In this document: positions 52,757-60,947 of the stretch, piece after piece
Layout: each line of letters begins with the position of its first letter
Position numbering within the stretch: position 1 is the stretch's first letter
NCBI RefSeq assembly: GCF_001953875.1
Contig: NZ_MQUR01000003.1
Span: forward strand, 100,614 to 164,500
Source of the DNA: Streptomyces amritsarensis
Lineage (GTDB): Bacteria > Actinomycetota > Actinomycetes > Streptomycetales > Streptomycetaceae
DNA length: 63,887 nt
Direction of reading: 5' to 3'
Program-made: the position numbers and the translations under genes
The notes under the pieces: generated by a model
Databases searched by the model: none
Told to the model about the DNA's origin: nothing
What the model saw: the letters and a program-made list of their open reading frames with translations, nothing else

Positions 52757-53542
52757 TCAGGACCCGGTGGCGCGGGCGGAGCCGGTGCTCGCCCCGCTGG
52801 TGTCGCCCAGGAAGCAGGTGACCTCGCGGTCGCCGAGGGCCCAGGTGGCGGCCTGCGGGAAGTAGTAGTAGACCTCCAGCTTCTCCGCGAGCTTGGGATC
52901 CTTGCCCACGTAGTCGGTCAGCAGCGTGCCGGCGCACTTCTCCTCGGCCATCGCGGTGACCTTCTCCGTACCCGGGTACGTGCCGTTGTCCAGGTTGAAG
53001 ACGGCGTACGCCTCGCCCTCGTGCGGCTGGTCGCAGGGCACCACGCGCACCGAGAAGGAGGCCTCGCCGCCGTCCTCGTCCTGGTACTCCGCCAGATCGC
53101 CGTTCGTGTTGAAGCAGTCCCCCTTGCGGATGTCGCTCACCTTGACGGAGCCCGAGCCGGTGACCTGGCCACTGGTGTCACGCTTCGGCGAGGCGCCGTC
53201 GTCCAGCGCTCCGGAGAGGCCGAGGACCAGCAGGATCCCGTAGAAGGCGATGGTCGCGCCGTGGATGGCGATCGCCGCCACGGCGAAGCCCTTGCCCTTC
53301 TCGCCGCGCTTGCGGATCTGGGACAGGGCCACGATGCCGAGGATCAGGGGGACCAGCGGGATGGCGCACACGAGCGACATGACGAACGCGACGATGGCCA
53401 GCGCGTTGTTCTTCTGAGGTGCCTGCGGCGCATACCACCCCTGCGGAGGGCCGCCGTACGGCGCGGGCTGCCCCGGCCGGCCGTACGGTCCCTGCTGCGG
53501 GTACGGCTCGTGGGACGGCGGGGGACCCGGAGGTATGGACAT
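52757..53542 (-). CDS. DUF4190 and septum-formation-domain membrane protein
   Basis: 261 residues. A Pro/Gly/Tyr/Gln-rich cytosolic N-terminus (about 1-40) precedes two membrane helices of DUF4190 (NNALAIVAFVMSLVCAIPLVPLILGIVALSQIRKRG; FAVAAIAIHGATIAFYGILLVLGL). The C-terminal exported domain has four cysteines (KGDCFN; VPCDQPHEGEAYAVF; EEKCAGTLL; VTCFLG), matching the septum-formation family. Role at the cell envelope unknown. AAGGAG lies ten bases before the ATG. Terminated by the hairpin at 52690. Confidence 0.88.
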   Translation of the reverse strand: MSIPPGPPPSHEPYPQQGPYGRPGQPAPYGGPPQGWYAPQAPQKNNALAIVAFVMSLVCAIPLVPLILGIVALSQIRKRGEKGKGFAVAAIAIHGATIAFYGILLVLGLSGALDDGASPKRDTSGQVTGSGSVKVSDIRKGDCFNTNGDLAEYQDEDGGEASFSVRVVPCDQPHEGEAYAVFNLDNGTYPGTEKVTAMAEEKCAGTLLTDYVGKDPKLAEKLEVYYYFPQAATWALGDREVTCFLGDTSGASTGSARATGS

Positions 53543-53782
53543 GCGCGTGGAGCTCCTTGCTCTGAGGGTGGGACGCGGCCCAGAGTGCGGCGGCGAGGGC
53601 CGGCCGCTTCCGTGACGGCAGGCTCGATGGTCGCATGCGCCACGGACATCACGGCCGCCCGTACCCCCGGCGACCGACTGCCCGGCGCCGCCGCTGTCCT
53701 GGGGGTGTGTCACCCGGCCTGCGTACGTTTCAGGCCATTCACCGGGCCCGGGGTCCGTCCGCTCTGGAAGGATGCCACGGCA

Positions 53783-54799
53783 ATGTCCCAGTCATCGAAG
53801 TCGTCGGAGCCGTCGGCCCCCGTCCCCACCAGCGCCGACGTGGCCCGACGCGCGGGCGTGTCACGCGCGACGGTCTCGTACGTGCTGAACAACACCGAGG
53901 CCGTCCGGATCAGCGAACCCACCCGCCGCAAGGTCCGCGAGGCCGCCGAGGAGCTCGGGTACGTACCGCACGCCGCCGCCCGCAGCCTGCGCGCAGGCCG
54001 CACCCGGATCGTGCTGATGCCCACCCCGCACGTGCCCATCGGCCCGCTCTACAGCACGTTCCTCGACGAACTCCAGTGGGCACTGCGCCGGCTCGACTAC
54101 ACCGTCGTGCAGTACGGCAGCCTCGGCCTCAGCGGCGACGAGGCCGTCCGGGCGTGGGCGGAACTGCGTCCGGTGGCGGTCATATCCCTCGGCGAGATCA
54201 CGCTCTCCGCCCGCAACGTCGCCACCCTCAGGCGGGCCGGTGCCCGAGCCGTGATCACGATGGGGCCGACCGCTGTGCCCGGGGCGCACGCGCTGGTCAT
54301 GGACCAGCAGCAGATCGGCGCCCGGGCCGCCGCGCACCTCGTCGAGCGGGGCCGCCGGCGGATCGGCGTGGTGGTCCCGCGGGAGGCGGGGCTGGAGCTG
54401 TTCTCCGCGCCCCGGCTGGCGGGAGCCCGAGGCGTGGCGGGCGCGGAGGTCGAGGCCCTGCCGATGGCCTACTCGGAGGAGTCCGCCGCGGAGCTCGCCG
54501 CCCGGTGGCGCGGCCTGCGGCTGGACGCGGCGTTCGCGTACAACGACGAGTACGCGATGCTGCTGATGCGGGCCCTGCTGGACGAGGGGCTGCGCGTCCC
54601 CGAGGAGGTGGCCGTGATCGGCGCCGACGACCTGCTCATCGGCCGGCTGCTGCGGCCCCGGCTGAGCACGGTGCGGATCGAGATGCCGACCGGCGACCAC
54701 CTGGCGTCGCTGGTGGACCACGCGGTGCGCGAGCCGTCGGAGGCCACGGAGCGGCACGACCTCATGACGGCCGAGGCCGTCCGCCGGGAGTCGACCTGA
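53783..54799 (+). CDS. LacI-family transcriptional regulator
   Basis: 338 residues. TSADVARRAGVSRATVSYVLNNTEAVRISEPTRRKVREAAEELGYVPHAAARSLR is the LacI helix-turn-helix and hinge. The rest is the periplasmic-binding-protein-like effector domain (AFAYNDEYAMLLMRALLDEGLRVPEEVAVIGADD). It controls catabolic genes in response to a small ligand. The neighbouring thiolase and aldehyde dehydrogenase are possible targets, 174 bp downstream, but no palindromic operator was found there. Confidence 0.92.
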   Translation: MSQSSKSSEPSAPVPTSADVARRAGVSRATVSYVLNNTEAVRISEPTRRKVREAAEELGYVPHAAARSLRAGRTRIVLMPTPHVPIGPLYSTFLDELQWALRRLDYTVVQYGSLGLSGDEAVRAWAELRPVAVISLGEITLSARNVATLRRAGARAVITMGPTAVPGAHALVMDQQQIGARAAAHLVERGRRRIGVVVPREAGLELFSAPRLAGARGVAGAEVEALPMAYSEESAAELAARWRGLRLDAAFAYNDEYAMLLMRALLDEGLRVPEEVAVIGADDLLIGRLLRPRLSTVRIEMPTGDHLASLVDHAVREPSEATERHDLMTAEAVRREST

Positions 54800-54845
54800 C
54801 CGCGCCGGGCAGGCGGGGCCGAGCGGGCACGACCCGGGGTGGCCG

Positions 54846-54875
54846 TTGACAGGCGGTGACCTGCGGACGGAGACT
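54846..54875 (+). promoter_or_regulatory. Probable promoter of the thiolase gene
   Basis: TTGACA (54846-54851), 18-bp spacer, GAGACT (54870-54875). The -35 is consensus; the -10 is moderate. About 98 bp of leader precedes the ATG. Confidence 0.45.
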
Positions 54876-54973
54876 GCGGGCGCGCCCCACCGGGCGTGCC
54901 CGGCGGCCTGCCCCGGTGCCGACACCGGCACCGATGCGCCGACGCCCGTACGGATCCGCCCAGGAGAGACCCC

Positions 54974-56173
54974 ATGAGCATCCGCACCGTCCGCGACGTC
55001 TACGTCGTCGACGCCGTCCGCACCCCGATCGGCAAGTTCGGCGGCGCCCTCGCCGGGGTCCGCCCGGACGACCTGGCCGCGCACGTGGTGCGCGCGCTGG
55101 TGGGCCGTACGCCCGACCTCGATCCGGCCCGGATCGACGACGTCGTCTTCGGTGACGCCAACGGTGCGGGCGAGGACAACCGCGACGTGGCCCGCATGGC
55201 GGTGCTGCTGGCCGGCCTGCCCGTCACCGTCCCCGGTGTCACCGTCAACCGGCTATGCGGATCCGGCCTGGAGGCAGTGATCCAGGCCGCCCGCGCCATC
55301 GCGGTCGGCGACGCCTCCGTGGCCATCGCGGGCGGCGTCGAGTCGATGAGCCGGGCCCCCTGGGTGGTCCAGAAGCCCGAACGGTCCTTCCCGGCCGGGC
55401 ACCAGCAGATGTGGTCCACCACGCTGGGCTGGCGGATGACGAACCCGCGGATGCCCGCGGAGTGGACGGTCCCGCTCGGTGAGGGCGCCGAACTGATCGC
55501 CGACAAGTACGCCGTCACCCGCGAGGCGCAGGACGCCTTCGCGCTGGAGAGCCACCGCAAGGCCGCGGCCGCCTGGGCCGCCGGCCTGTACGACGGCGAG
55601 GTCGTGCCCTACGAGGGCGTGGACCTGGCGCGGGACGAGTGCATCCGCGAGGGCTCCACGCCCCAGGCGCTGGCCAGGCTCAAGCCCGCCTTCCGCACGG
55701 ACGGCCGGGGCACGGTCACGGCCGGCAACGCCTCCCCGCTCAACGACGGTGCGGCCGCCCTCCTGCTGACCGACGAGGCGGGCCTTGCGGCCACCGGCCG
55801 GGAGCCGCTCGCCCGGATCAGCGCCTCGGCCGTCACCGGCATCGAGCCCCAGCTCTTCGGCCTCGGCCCGGTGGACGCCGTGCAGCGCGCGCTCGGCAAG
55901 GCCGGCCGCGATTTCGGCGACCTCTCCGTGCTCGAACTCAACGAGGCTTTCGCGGCGCAGGCGTTGGGGTGCCTTGCGGCCTGGCCGGAGCTGGACCCGG
56001 CCGTGGTCAACCCGCGCGGCGGCGCCATCGCGATCGGCCACCCGCTGGGCGCCTCGGGCGCCCGGCTGGCCGGTTCGGTCGCCCACCAGCTGGCCGCGGC
56101 GGGCTCCGGCACCGGCATGGCGGCGCTGTGCATCGGCGTCGGCCAGGGCATCGCGCTCGTCCTGGAGCGCTGA
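54974..56173 (+). CDS. Thiolase, likely beta-ketoadipyl-CoA/acetyl-CoA acyltransferase
   Basis: 399 residues. Acyl-binding Cys in NRLCGSGLEAV, catalytic His in NPRGGAIAIGHPLGASGAR, second Cys in ALCIGVGQG. Length and the NRDVARMAVLLAGLP segment resemble PcaF (beta-ketoadipyl-CoA thiolase, last step of the beta-ketoadipate route) more than PhaA, but this is not decisive without the pcaIJ genes. GGAGAG precedes the ATG. Followed by an aromatic aldehyde dehydrogenase gene 154 bp later, so an aromatic-degradation role is likely. Confidence 0.88.
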   Translation: MSIRTVRDVYVVDAVRTPIGKFGGALAGVRPDDLAAHVVRALVGRTPDLDPARIDDVVFGDANGAGEDNRDVARMAVLLAGLPVTVPGVTVNRLCGSGLEAVIQAARAIAVGDASVAIAGGVESMSRAPWVVQKPERSFPAGHQQMWSTTLGWRMTNPRMPAEWTVPLGEGAELIADKYAVTREAQDAFALESHRKAAAAWAAGLYDGEVVPYEGVDLARDECIREGSTPQALARLKPAFRTDGRGTVTAGNASPLNDGAAALLLTDEAGLAATGREPLARISASAVTGIEPQLFGLGPVDAVQRALGKAGRDFGDLSVLELNEAFAAQALGCLAAWPELDPAVVNPRGGAIAIGHPLGASGARLAGSVAHQLAAAGSGTGMAALCIGVGQGIALVLER

Positions 56174-56327
56174 CCCCCGCCCCCACCAGGGCGTCGATCG
56201 TTTCCGGTCAGTCCTCGCCGTCAACTGCCCAATAACTGAACAGAAGTGGCGCCTCCGGTCTGGCACGATGGCGCGTGCTGCCGCCCCCCGTCCGGCATCC
56301 CGCCCACCCCACCGGAGGCCCCGCGCC

Positions 56328-57767
56328 ATGCCGCTCCTCGACCCGACGCTCTGGCAGGACGGACCCACACTCACCGGCGGCGCCGCCCCGGTCGTCGAAC
56401 CCGCGACCGGCCGCACCCTGGCGACCCTCGACCTCGCCGCGCCCGCCGACGTGGCGGAGGCCGCCGCCCGCGCCACGGCGGCGCAGCGCGACTGGGCGCG
56501 CACCACCCACCCGCAGCGGGCGGCCGTGCTGCGCCGCGCCGGAGACCTCTTCACCGCCCACGCCGACGAGCTGCGGCAATGGCTGGTGCGCGAGTCCGGG
56601 TCGATACCCGGCAAGGCGGACTTCGAGCTGCACGTCGCCGCGCAGGAGTGCTACGAGGCCGCGGCGCTCGCCTCGCGCCCGACCGGGCAGGTGCTGCCCA
56701 GCGAGGCCCCGCGGCTGTCCTTCACCCGCCGGGTCCCGGCCGGCGTGGTCGGGGTCGTGGCCCCCTTCAACGCCCCGCTGATCCTCGCGATCCGCTCGGT
56801 CGCCCCGGCGCTGGCGCTCGGCAACGCCGTGCTGCTCAAGCCGGACCGGCGCACGGCCGTCTGCGGCGGACTCGCGCTCGGCGCGGTCCTCGCCGCCGCG
56901 GGCCTCCCGGACGGGCTGCTCCACGTCCTGCCGGGCGGCGCCGGGACGGGCGCCGCGGTGGTCGCCGACCCGCGGGTGCGGGTGGTGTCCTTCACCGGCT
57001 CCACCGCCTCCGGTCGCACCGTCGGCGAGCTGGCCGGACGCCACCTCAAGCGCGCGCATCTGGAGTTGGGCGGGAACTCCGCTCTCGTCGTGCTGCGCGA
57101 CGCCGACGTCGAGGCCGCCGTCGCCCAGGCCTCCTGGGGGTCCTTCTTCCACCAGGGCCAGATCTGCATGACGGCCGGCCGCCACCTCGTGCACGCCTCG
57201 CTCTACGACGAGTACGTCGAGCGGCTCGCCGCGCGCGCCGAGGAACTGGCCGTGGGGGACCCGTACCGCGAGCAGGTCCACCTGGGCCCGCTGATCGACC
57301 GCACCCAACTGGACCGGGTCCACGCCCTGGTGGAGGCCAGCACCGCGGCGGGCGCGAAGCTCGTCGCCGGCGGCACGCACCGGGACCTCTTCTACCGGCC
57401 GACCGTGCTGGCGGGCGTCGGCGACGACACCCCCGCCTACGCCGAGGAGGTCTTCGGCCCGGTCGCACCCGTACGGTCCTTCGCGACGGAGGACGAGGCG
57501 GTGGAACTGGCCTCGGCGGGACCGTACGGCCTGTCCCTCGGCATCGTGACCCGCGACGCGGGGCGCGGGCTCGACCTGGCCGAGCGGATCCCCACCGGGA
57601 TCGCGCACGTCAACGACCAGACGGTGGGCGACGAGGCCGTCGCACCGTTCGGCGGTGTCGGCGCCTCCGGCACCGGCGCCCGCTTCGGCGGCGAGGCGAA
57701 CCTCGACGCCTTCACGGAGCTGCGCTGGACGACGGCCCGCACCACCCCCGCAGGGCACCCCTTCTAG
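56328..57767 (+). CDS. Benzaldehyde-type aldehyde dehydrogenase
   Basis: 479 residues. NAD-binding SFTGSTASGRTVG, catalytic Glu in HLELGGNSALVVL, catalytic Cys in FFHQGQICMTAGRHLVH, and the C-terminal FGGVGASGTGARFGGEANLDAFTE typical of benzaldehyde/vanillin dehydrogenases. It oxidises an aromatic aldehyde to the acid. CCGGAGG precedes the ATG. In series with the upstream thiolase it suits catabolism of lignin- or plant-derived aromatics. Confidence 0.9.
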   Translation: MPLLDPTLWQDGPTLTGGAAPVVEPATGRTLATLDLAAPADVAEAAARATAAQRDWARTTHPQRAAVLRRAGDLFTAHADELRQWLVRESGSIPGKADFELHVAAQECYEAAALASRPTGQVLPSEAPRLSFTRRVPAGVVGVVAPFNAPLILAIRSVAPALALGNAVLLKPDRRTAVCGGLALGAVLAAAGLPDGLLHVLPGGAGTGAAVVADPRVRVVSFTGSTASGRTVGELAGRHLKRAHLELGGNSALVVLRDADVEAAVAQASWGSFFHQGQICMTAGRHLVHASLYDEYVERLAARAEELAVGDPYREQVHLGPLIDRTQLDRVHALVEASTAAGAKLVAGGTHRDLFYRPTVLAGVGDDTPAYAEEVFGPVAPVRSFATEDEAVELASAGPYGLSLGIVTRDAGRGLDLAERIPTGIAHVNDQTVGDEAVAPFGGVGASGTGARFGGEANLDAFTELRWTTARTTPAGHPF

Positions 57768-57962
57768 GGCGTTGCCCGCGGGGCACCCCGCGGACCGCCC
57801 GGCGCGCCGCCGCCGCACGCCGCGCGCCGGGGTTGTCGGCGGGGGCGTGATCATCGCGGATCGGCGGCGGCGTCGGCGGTTGCGGGCCGTGCGTTTCGAG
57901 GAATGCCGGAGGCGGGTCGATCGTTCAACGAGCAGACGGCTCTATCAGGAGGTCTGGACACC

Positions 57963-58370
57963 GTGGCTACAGTCGAGCTCACCAAGGAAAACTTCGACCA
58001 GACGGTCAGCGAGAACCCGTTCGTGCTGATCGACTTCTGGGCGGGCTGGTGCCGGCCGTGCCTGCAGTTCGCGCCGGTCTACGAAAGGGCCTCCGAGGCC
58101 CACCCCGACCTGGTCTTCGCCAAGGTGGACACCGAGGCGCAGCAGGAGCTGGCCGGCGCCTTCCAGATCACCTCGATCCCGACCCTGATGATCGTCCGGG
58201 ACCAGGTGGCGATCTTCGCCCAGCCCGGCGCGCTGCCCGAGGCGGCGCTGACCGACCTCATCGGGCAGGCCCGGGCCCTCGACATGGACGAGGTACGCGC
58301 CAAGATCGCTGCCTCCCAGCCGGGCGCGCAGGACTCCGGCGGCCACGGGTCCGGCACGCCGGAGGCGTGA
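57963..58370 (+). CDS. Thioredoxin with WCRPC active site
   Basis: 135 residues from a GTG with AGGAGGT seven bases upstream. FVLIDFWAGWCRPCLQFAPVYERASEAHPDLVFAKVDTEAQQELAGAFQITSIPTLMIV is a complete thioredoxin fold with the cis-Pro (SIPTL). The active site is WCRPC instead of the common WCGPC, which should shift redox potential and partner choice. The C-terminus carries a short Gly/Ser tail. The next gene, 41 bp on, encodes a disulfide-type flavoprotein, a possible partner. Confidence 0.93.
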   Translation: MATVELTKENFDQTVSENPFVLIDFWAGWCRPCLQFAPVYERASEAHPDLVFAKVDTEAQQELAGAFQITSIPTLMIVRDQVAIFAQPGALPEAALTDLIGQARALDMDEVRAKIAASQPGAQDSGGHGSGTPEA

Positions 58371-58411
58371 GTGCGTGACGCGGCCACCGGGCGGCGGTGA
58401 GACTGGGCCGC

Positions 58412-59839
58412 ATGACTGAAGCCGTGGAGTACGACGTCGTGGTGCTCGGCGGGGGCCCGGGCGGCGAGAACATCGCCGACCGGACCCGCGCCGCCGGGTT
58501 GACCACGGCCCTCGTGGAGAGCGAACTGGTCGGCGGGGAGTGCTCGTACTGGGCGTGCGTCCCGAGCAAGGCGCTGCTGCGCCCGGTGCTGGCACGCGCC
58601 GACGCCCGCCGGGTACCGGGTCTGGCGGGAGCCGTCGGGGGACCCCTGGACACCGCCTCCGTCTACGCGCACCGCGACTACTGGACGGGCGACTGGAAGG
58701 ACCAGGGCCAGATCGACTGGCTCGACTCCATCGGCGCGGACGTCCACCGCGGCCACGGCCGCCTCGCCGGGGTGCGCAAGGTGGCCGTCACCGGCCCGGA
58801 GGGCGGGCAGCACGTGCTGTCGGCCCGGCACGCGGTGGTCGTCGCGACGGGCACCCGGGCGCTGGTCCCCGACCTTCCGGGGATGGCCGGAGCCCGCCCC
58901 TGGACCAGCCGGGAGGCGACCTCCGCACGGCAGGCCCCCGGCCGACTGGTCATCGTGGGCGGCTCCGTGGTGGCGTCCGAGATGGCCACGGCCTGGCAGG
59001 GGCTCGGATCGCAGGTGACGGTCCTCGTACGCGGCTCCCGGCTGCTGCCGCGCATGGAGCCCTTCGCGGGGGAGCTCGTCGCCGACGCCCTGCGCGAGGC
59101 CGGGGCGGTGGTCCGTACGGGAGCGGCCGTCGAGGCGGTCGAACGCGACGGCGCGACCGGGCCCGTCAGGGTGGTACTGGGCGGCGGGGAGGTCCTCGAA
59201 GCCGACGAACTGCTGATGGCGACGGGCCGCGCGCCGCGGACCGAGGACATCGGGCTGGATACCGTCGGACTGACCCCAGGAGGCTGGATCGAGGTCGACG
59301 AGACCTGCCAGGTGCCCGGTTTCGACTGGCTGTACGCCGTCGGAGACGTCAACCATCGGGCCCTCCTCACCCACCAGGGCAAATACCAGGCCCGTATCGC
59401 GGGCGCCGCCATCGCCGCCCGGGCGGCGGGCACCCCGCTGGACACCGCCCCCTGGGGCGCCCACACGGCCACCGCCGACACCCGCGCCCTCCCGCAGGCC
59501 GTCTTCACCGACCCGGAGGCCGCCTCGGTGGGCCTGACCCTGGCCGAGGCCGAGCGGGCGGGCCACAGGGTGCGCGCCGTCGATTACGACCTGGGCAGGG
59601 TCTCCGGTGCGGGGCTGTACGCCGACGGCTACCGCGGCCGGGCCCGGATGGTCGTCGACCTCGACCGGGAGGTCCTGCTGGGAGCCACCTTCGTCGGCCC
59701 GGGCGCCGCCGAGCTGGTGCACGCGGCCACCATCGCCGTGGCCGGGGAGGTCCCGATCGCGCGCCTGTGGCACGCGGTACCGGCCTTCCCGACCGTCAGC
59801 GAGATCTGGCTGCGCCTGCTGGAGACCTATCGCGGTTAG
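58412..59839 (+). CDS. Pyridine nucleotide-disulfide oxidoreductase family flavoprotein
   Basis: 475 residues. FAD-binding VVLGGGPGGENIADRTRAAG, redox-active CSYWAC within GGECSYWACVPSKALLRP (a C-x4-C spacing like lipoamide dehydrogenase and mercuric reductase, though the intervening residues are unusual), NAD(P)-binding IVGGSVVASEMA, second FAD motif YAVGDVNHRALLTHQGKYQ, and the C-terminal dimer domain. The HxxE-type catalytic His is in LWHAVPAFPTVSE. Substrate unknown; a dithiol or quinone reductase is likely. It follows the thioredoxin gene on the same strand. Confidence 0.9.
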   Translation: MTEAVEYDVVVLGGGPGGENIADRTRAAGLTTALVESELVGGECSYWACVPSKALLRPVLARADARRVPGLAGAVGGPLDTASVYAHRDYWTGDWKDQGQIDWLDSIGADVHRGHGRLAGVRKVAVTGPEGGQHVLSARHAVVVATGTRALVPDLPGMAGARPWTSREATSARQAPGRLVIVGGSVVASEMATAWQGLGSQVTVLVRGSRLLPRMEPFAGELVADALREAGAVVRTGAAVEAVERDGATGPVRVVLGGGEVLEADELLMATGRAPRTEDIGLDTVGLTPGGWIEVDETCQVPGFDWLYAVGDVNHRALLTHQGKYQARIAGAAIAARAAGTPLDTAPWGAHTATADTRALPQAVFTDPEAASVGLTLAEAERAGHRVRAVDYDLGRVSGAGLYADGYRGRARMVVDLDREVLLGATFVGPGAAELVHAATIAVAGEVPIARLWHAVPAFPTVSEIWLRLLETYRG

Positions 59840-59887
59840 AGGCGCGCCGTGCGCATCCCGCCGGCCGGGCCCGCGCGCCGCCCGACG

Positions 59888-59914
59888 CCGCGCCCCGGGG
59901 TGTCCGGGGCGCGG
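59888..59914. terminator. Bidirectional hairpin terminator
   Basis: A perfect 11-bp stem (59888-59898 with 59904-59914), loop GGTGT, between the convergent flavoprotein gene and the small DUF5988-like gene. Confidence 0.82.
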
Positions 59915-59922
59915 TTTCGGCC

Positions 59923-60123
59923 CTATTCGGCGATCTCGGTGCGCTCCCACCACTCGTAGACCGGGAGCCGGCCCTCGGGGCCTTCCCGGGTCCGCGAGGT
60001 GCTCCTGAAGTGCTCGTAGCCGCCGCGGTGCGGGATTTTCAGATCTTCTCCGGGAGGGGCGGCCTCGACGATCCGTTCCTGCAGATCGTCCGGGCCGCCC
60101 TCCAGGGCTGCCTTGTTCGCCAT
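59923..60123 (-). CDS. DUF5988-like small protein
   Basis: 66 residues. KAALEGGPDDLQERIVEAAPPGEDLKIPHRGGYEHFRST...GRLPVYEWWERTEIAE is the pattern of the short Streptomyces DUF5988 family as I recall it. Cytosolic, function unknown. GGGGGT lies just before the ATG at 60123. Confidence 0.75.
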   Translation of the reverse strand: MANKAALEGGPDDLQERIVEAAPPGEDLKIPHRGGYEHFRSTSRTREGPEGRLPVYEWWERTEIAE

Positions 60124-60257
60124 ACCCCCAGTGTTGCCGCCGGGCCGCCCCGCCCGCATCAGGAGCACCGCCATCGGGAAGGCCGTCCGGGCGGGCCCGC
60201 GAACCGTTCCGACGGGCCGTCACGTGGCGTGAATCAGCCGTACAGCGTTGATCGAGA

Positions 60258-60276
60258 TTAGGTTAGCCTTACCTCA
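60258..60276. promoter_or_regulatory. Iron box (DmdR/IdeR-type operator)
   Basis: TTAGGTTAGCCTTACCTCA matches the actinobacterial 19-bp iron-box consensus (TTAGGTTAGGCTAACCTAA) at most positions, with near-palindromic AGGT/ACCT arms. It lies 31 bp before the GTG start of the exported protein. Iron-bound DmdR1 would repress this gene; low iron would turn it on. Confidence 0.75.
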
Positions 60277-60306
60277 GTTCTGCTCCCGCACCCGGAAGGT
60301 GTTCTC

Positions 60307-60876
60307 GTGATGCGTGCTGCTTCTGCCCCCTCTGCCGCCTCTGCCGCCTCGCTGTCCCGAACCGCCGCCCGCGTGGCGGTCGCCGCCGGTGCCGCGGTCG
60401 CGCTCGCCGTCGGTGCGGCCGGTTCCGCCTCGGCCGCCACCTCGACGCGTACGGTCACCGACGGCTCGGCCACCTACAACCTCAGCGTGACGGCGCCCTC
60501 TTCGGCCGCCGCGGCCGGGCAGAACGTCACCGTCACCGGCAGCGGCTTCAACACCGGCAAGGGCATCTACGTAGGCCTCTGTGCGGTGAACGGCGCGCAG
60601 GGCGCGAGCAAGCCCACCCCCTGCCTCGGCGGGTCGGACCAGTCCGGCACCACCGGCGCCTCGCACTGGATCAACAACGTCTTCGGCGGCACCCTCGCCA
60701 ACACCTCCGCGTACGGTCCGGGCGGCACCTTCAGCGTCACCATCCACGTCAAGGCCGACCTGGGCGGCGGCCAGATCTGCGGCGAGACGGTCGAGTGCGC
60801 CGTCGTCACGCGCGCCGACCACTTCAACTCCTCCAACCGCAAGTACGACGTCCACGTCCCGGTGGCCTTCAACTGA
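60307..60876 (+). CDS. Iron-regulated secreted beta-sandwich protein
   Basis: 189 residues. GTG-ATG start doublet with GGAAGG upstream. Sec signal peptide with A-rich core, cleaved after ASAA (about 45). The mature part is a beta-sandwich: NVTVTGSGFNTGKGIYVGLCAV (the neocarzinostatin-apoprotein-like 'GxGF' strand), then a disulfide-capable GGGQICGETVECAVVTRADHFNSSNRKYDVHVPVAF. A binding or adhesion role under iron limitation is inferred from the upstream iron box. The LASTG-anchored gene starts 71 bp later. Confidence 0.85.
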   Translation: MMRAASAPSAASAASLSRTAARVAVAAGAAVALAVGAAGSASAATSTRTVTDGSATYNLSVTAPSSAAAAGQNVTVTGSGFNTGKGIYVGLCAVNGAQGASKPTPCLGGSDQSGTTGASHWINNVFGGTLANTSAYGPGGTFSVTIHVKADLGGGQICGETVECAVVTRADHFNSSNRKYDVHVPVAFN

Positions 60877-60947
60877 GCTCAGCCCGCGCCCCGTTCCGCC
60901 GCGCCCCGTTCTGGCCGCATCCCGGTCCGCCCGTCGACGAGGAAGCC

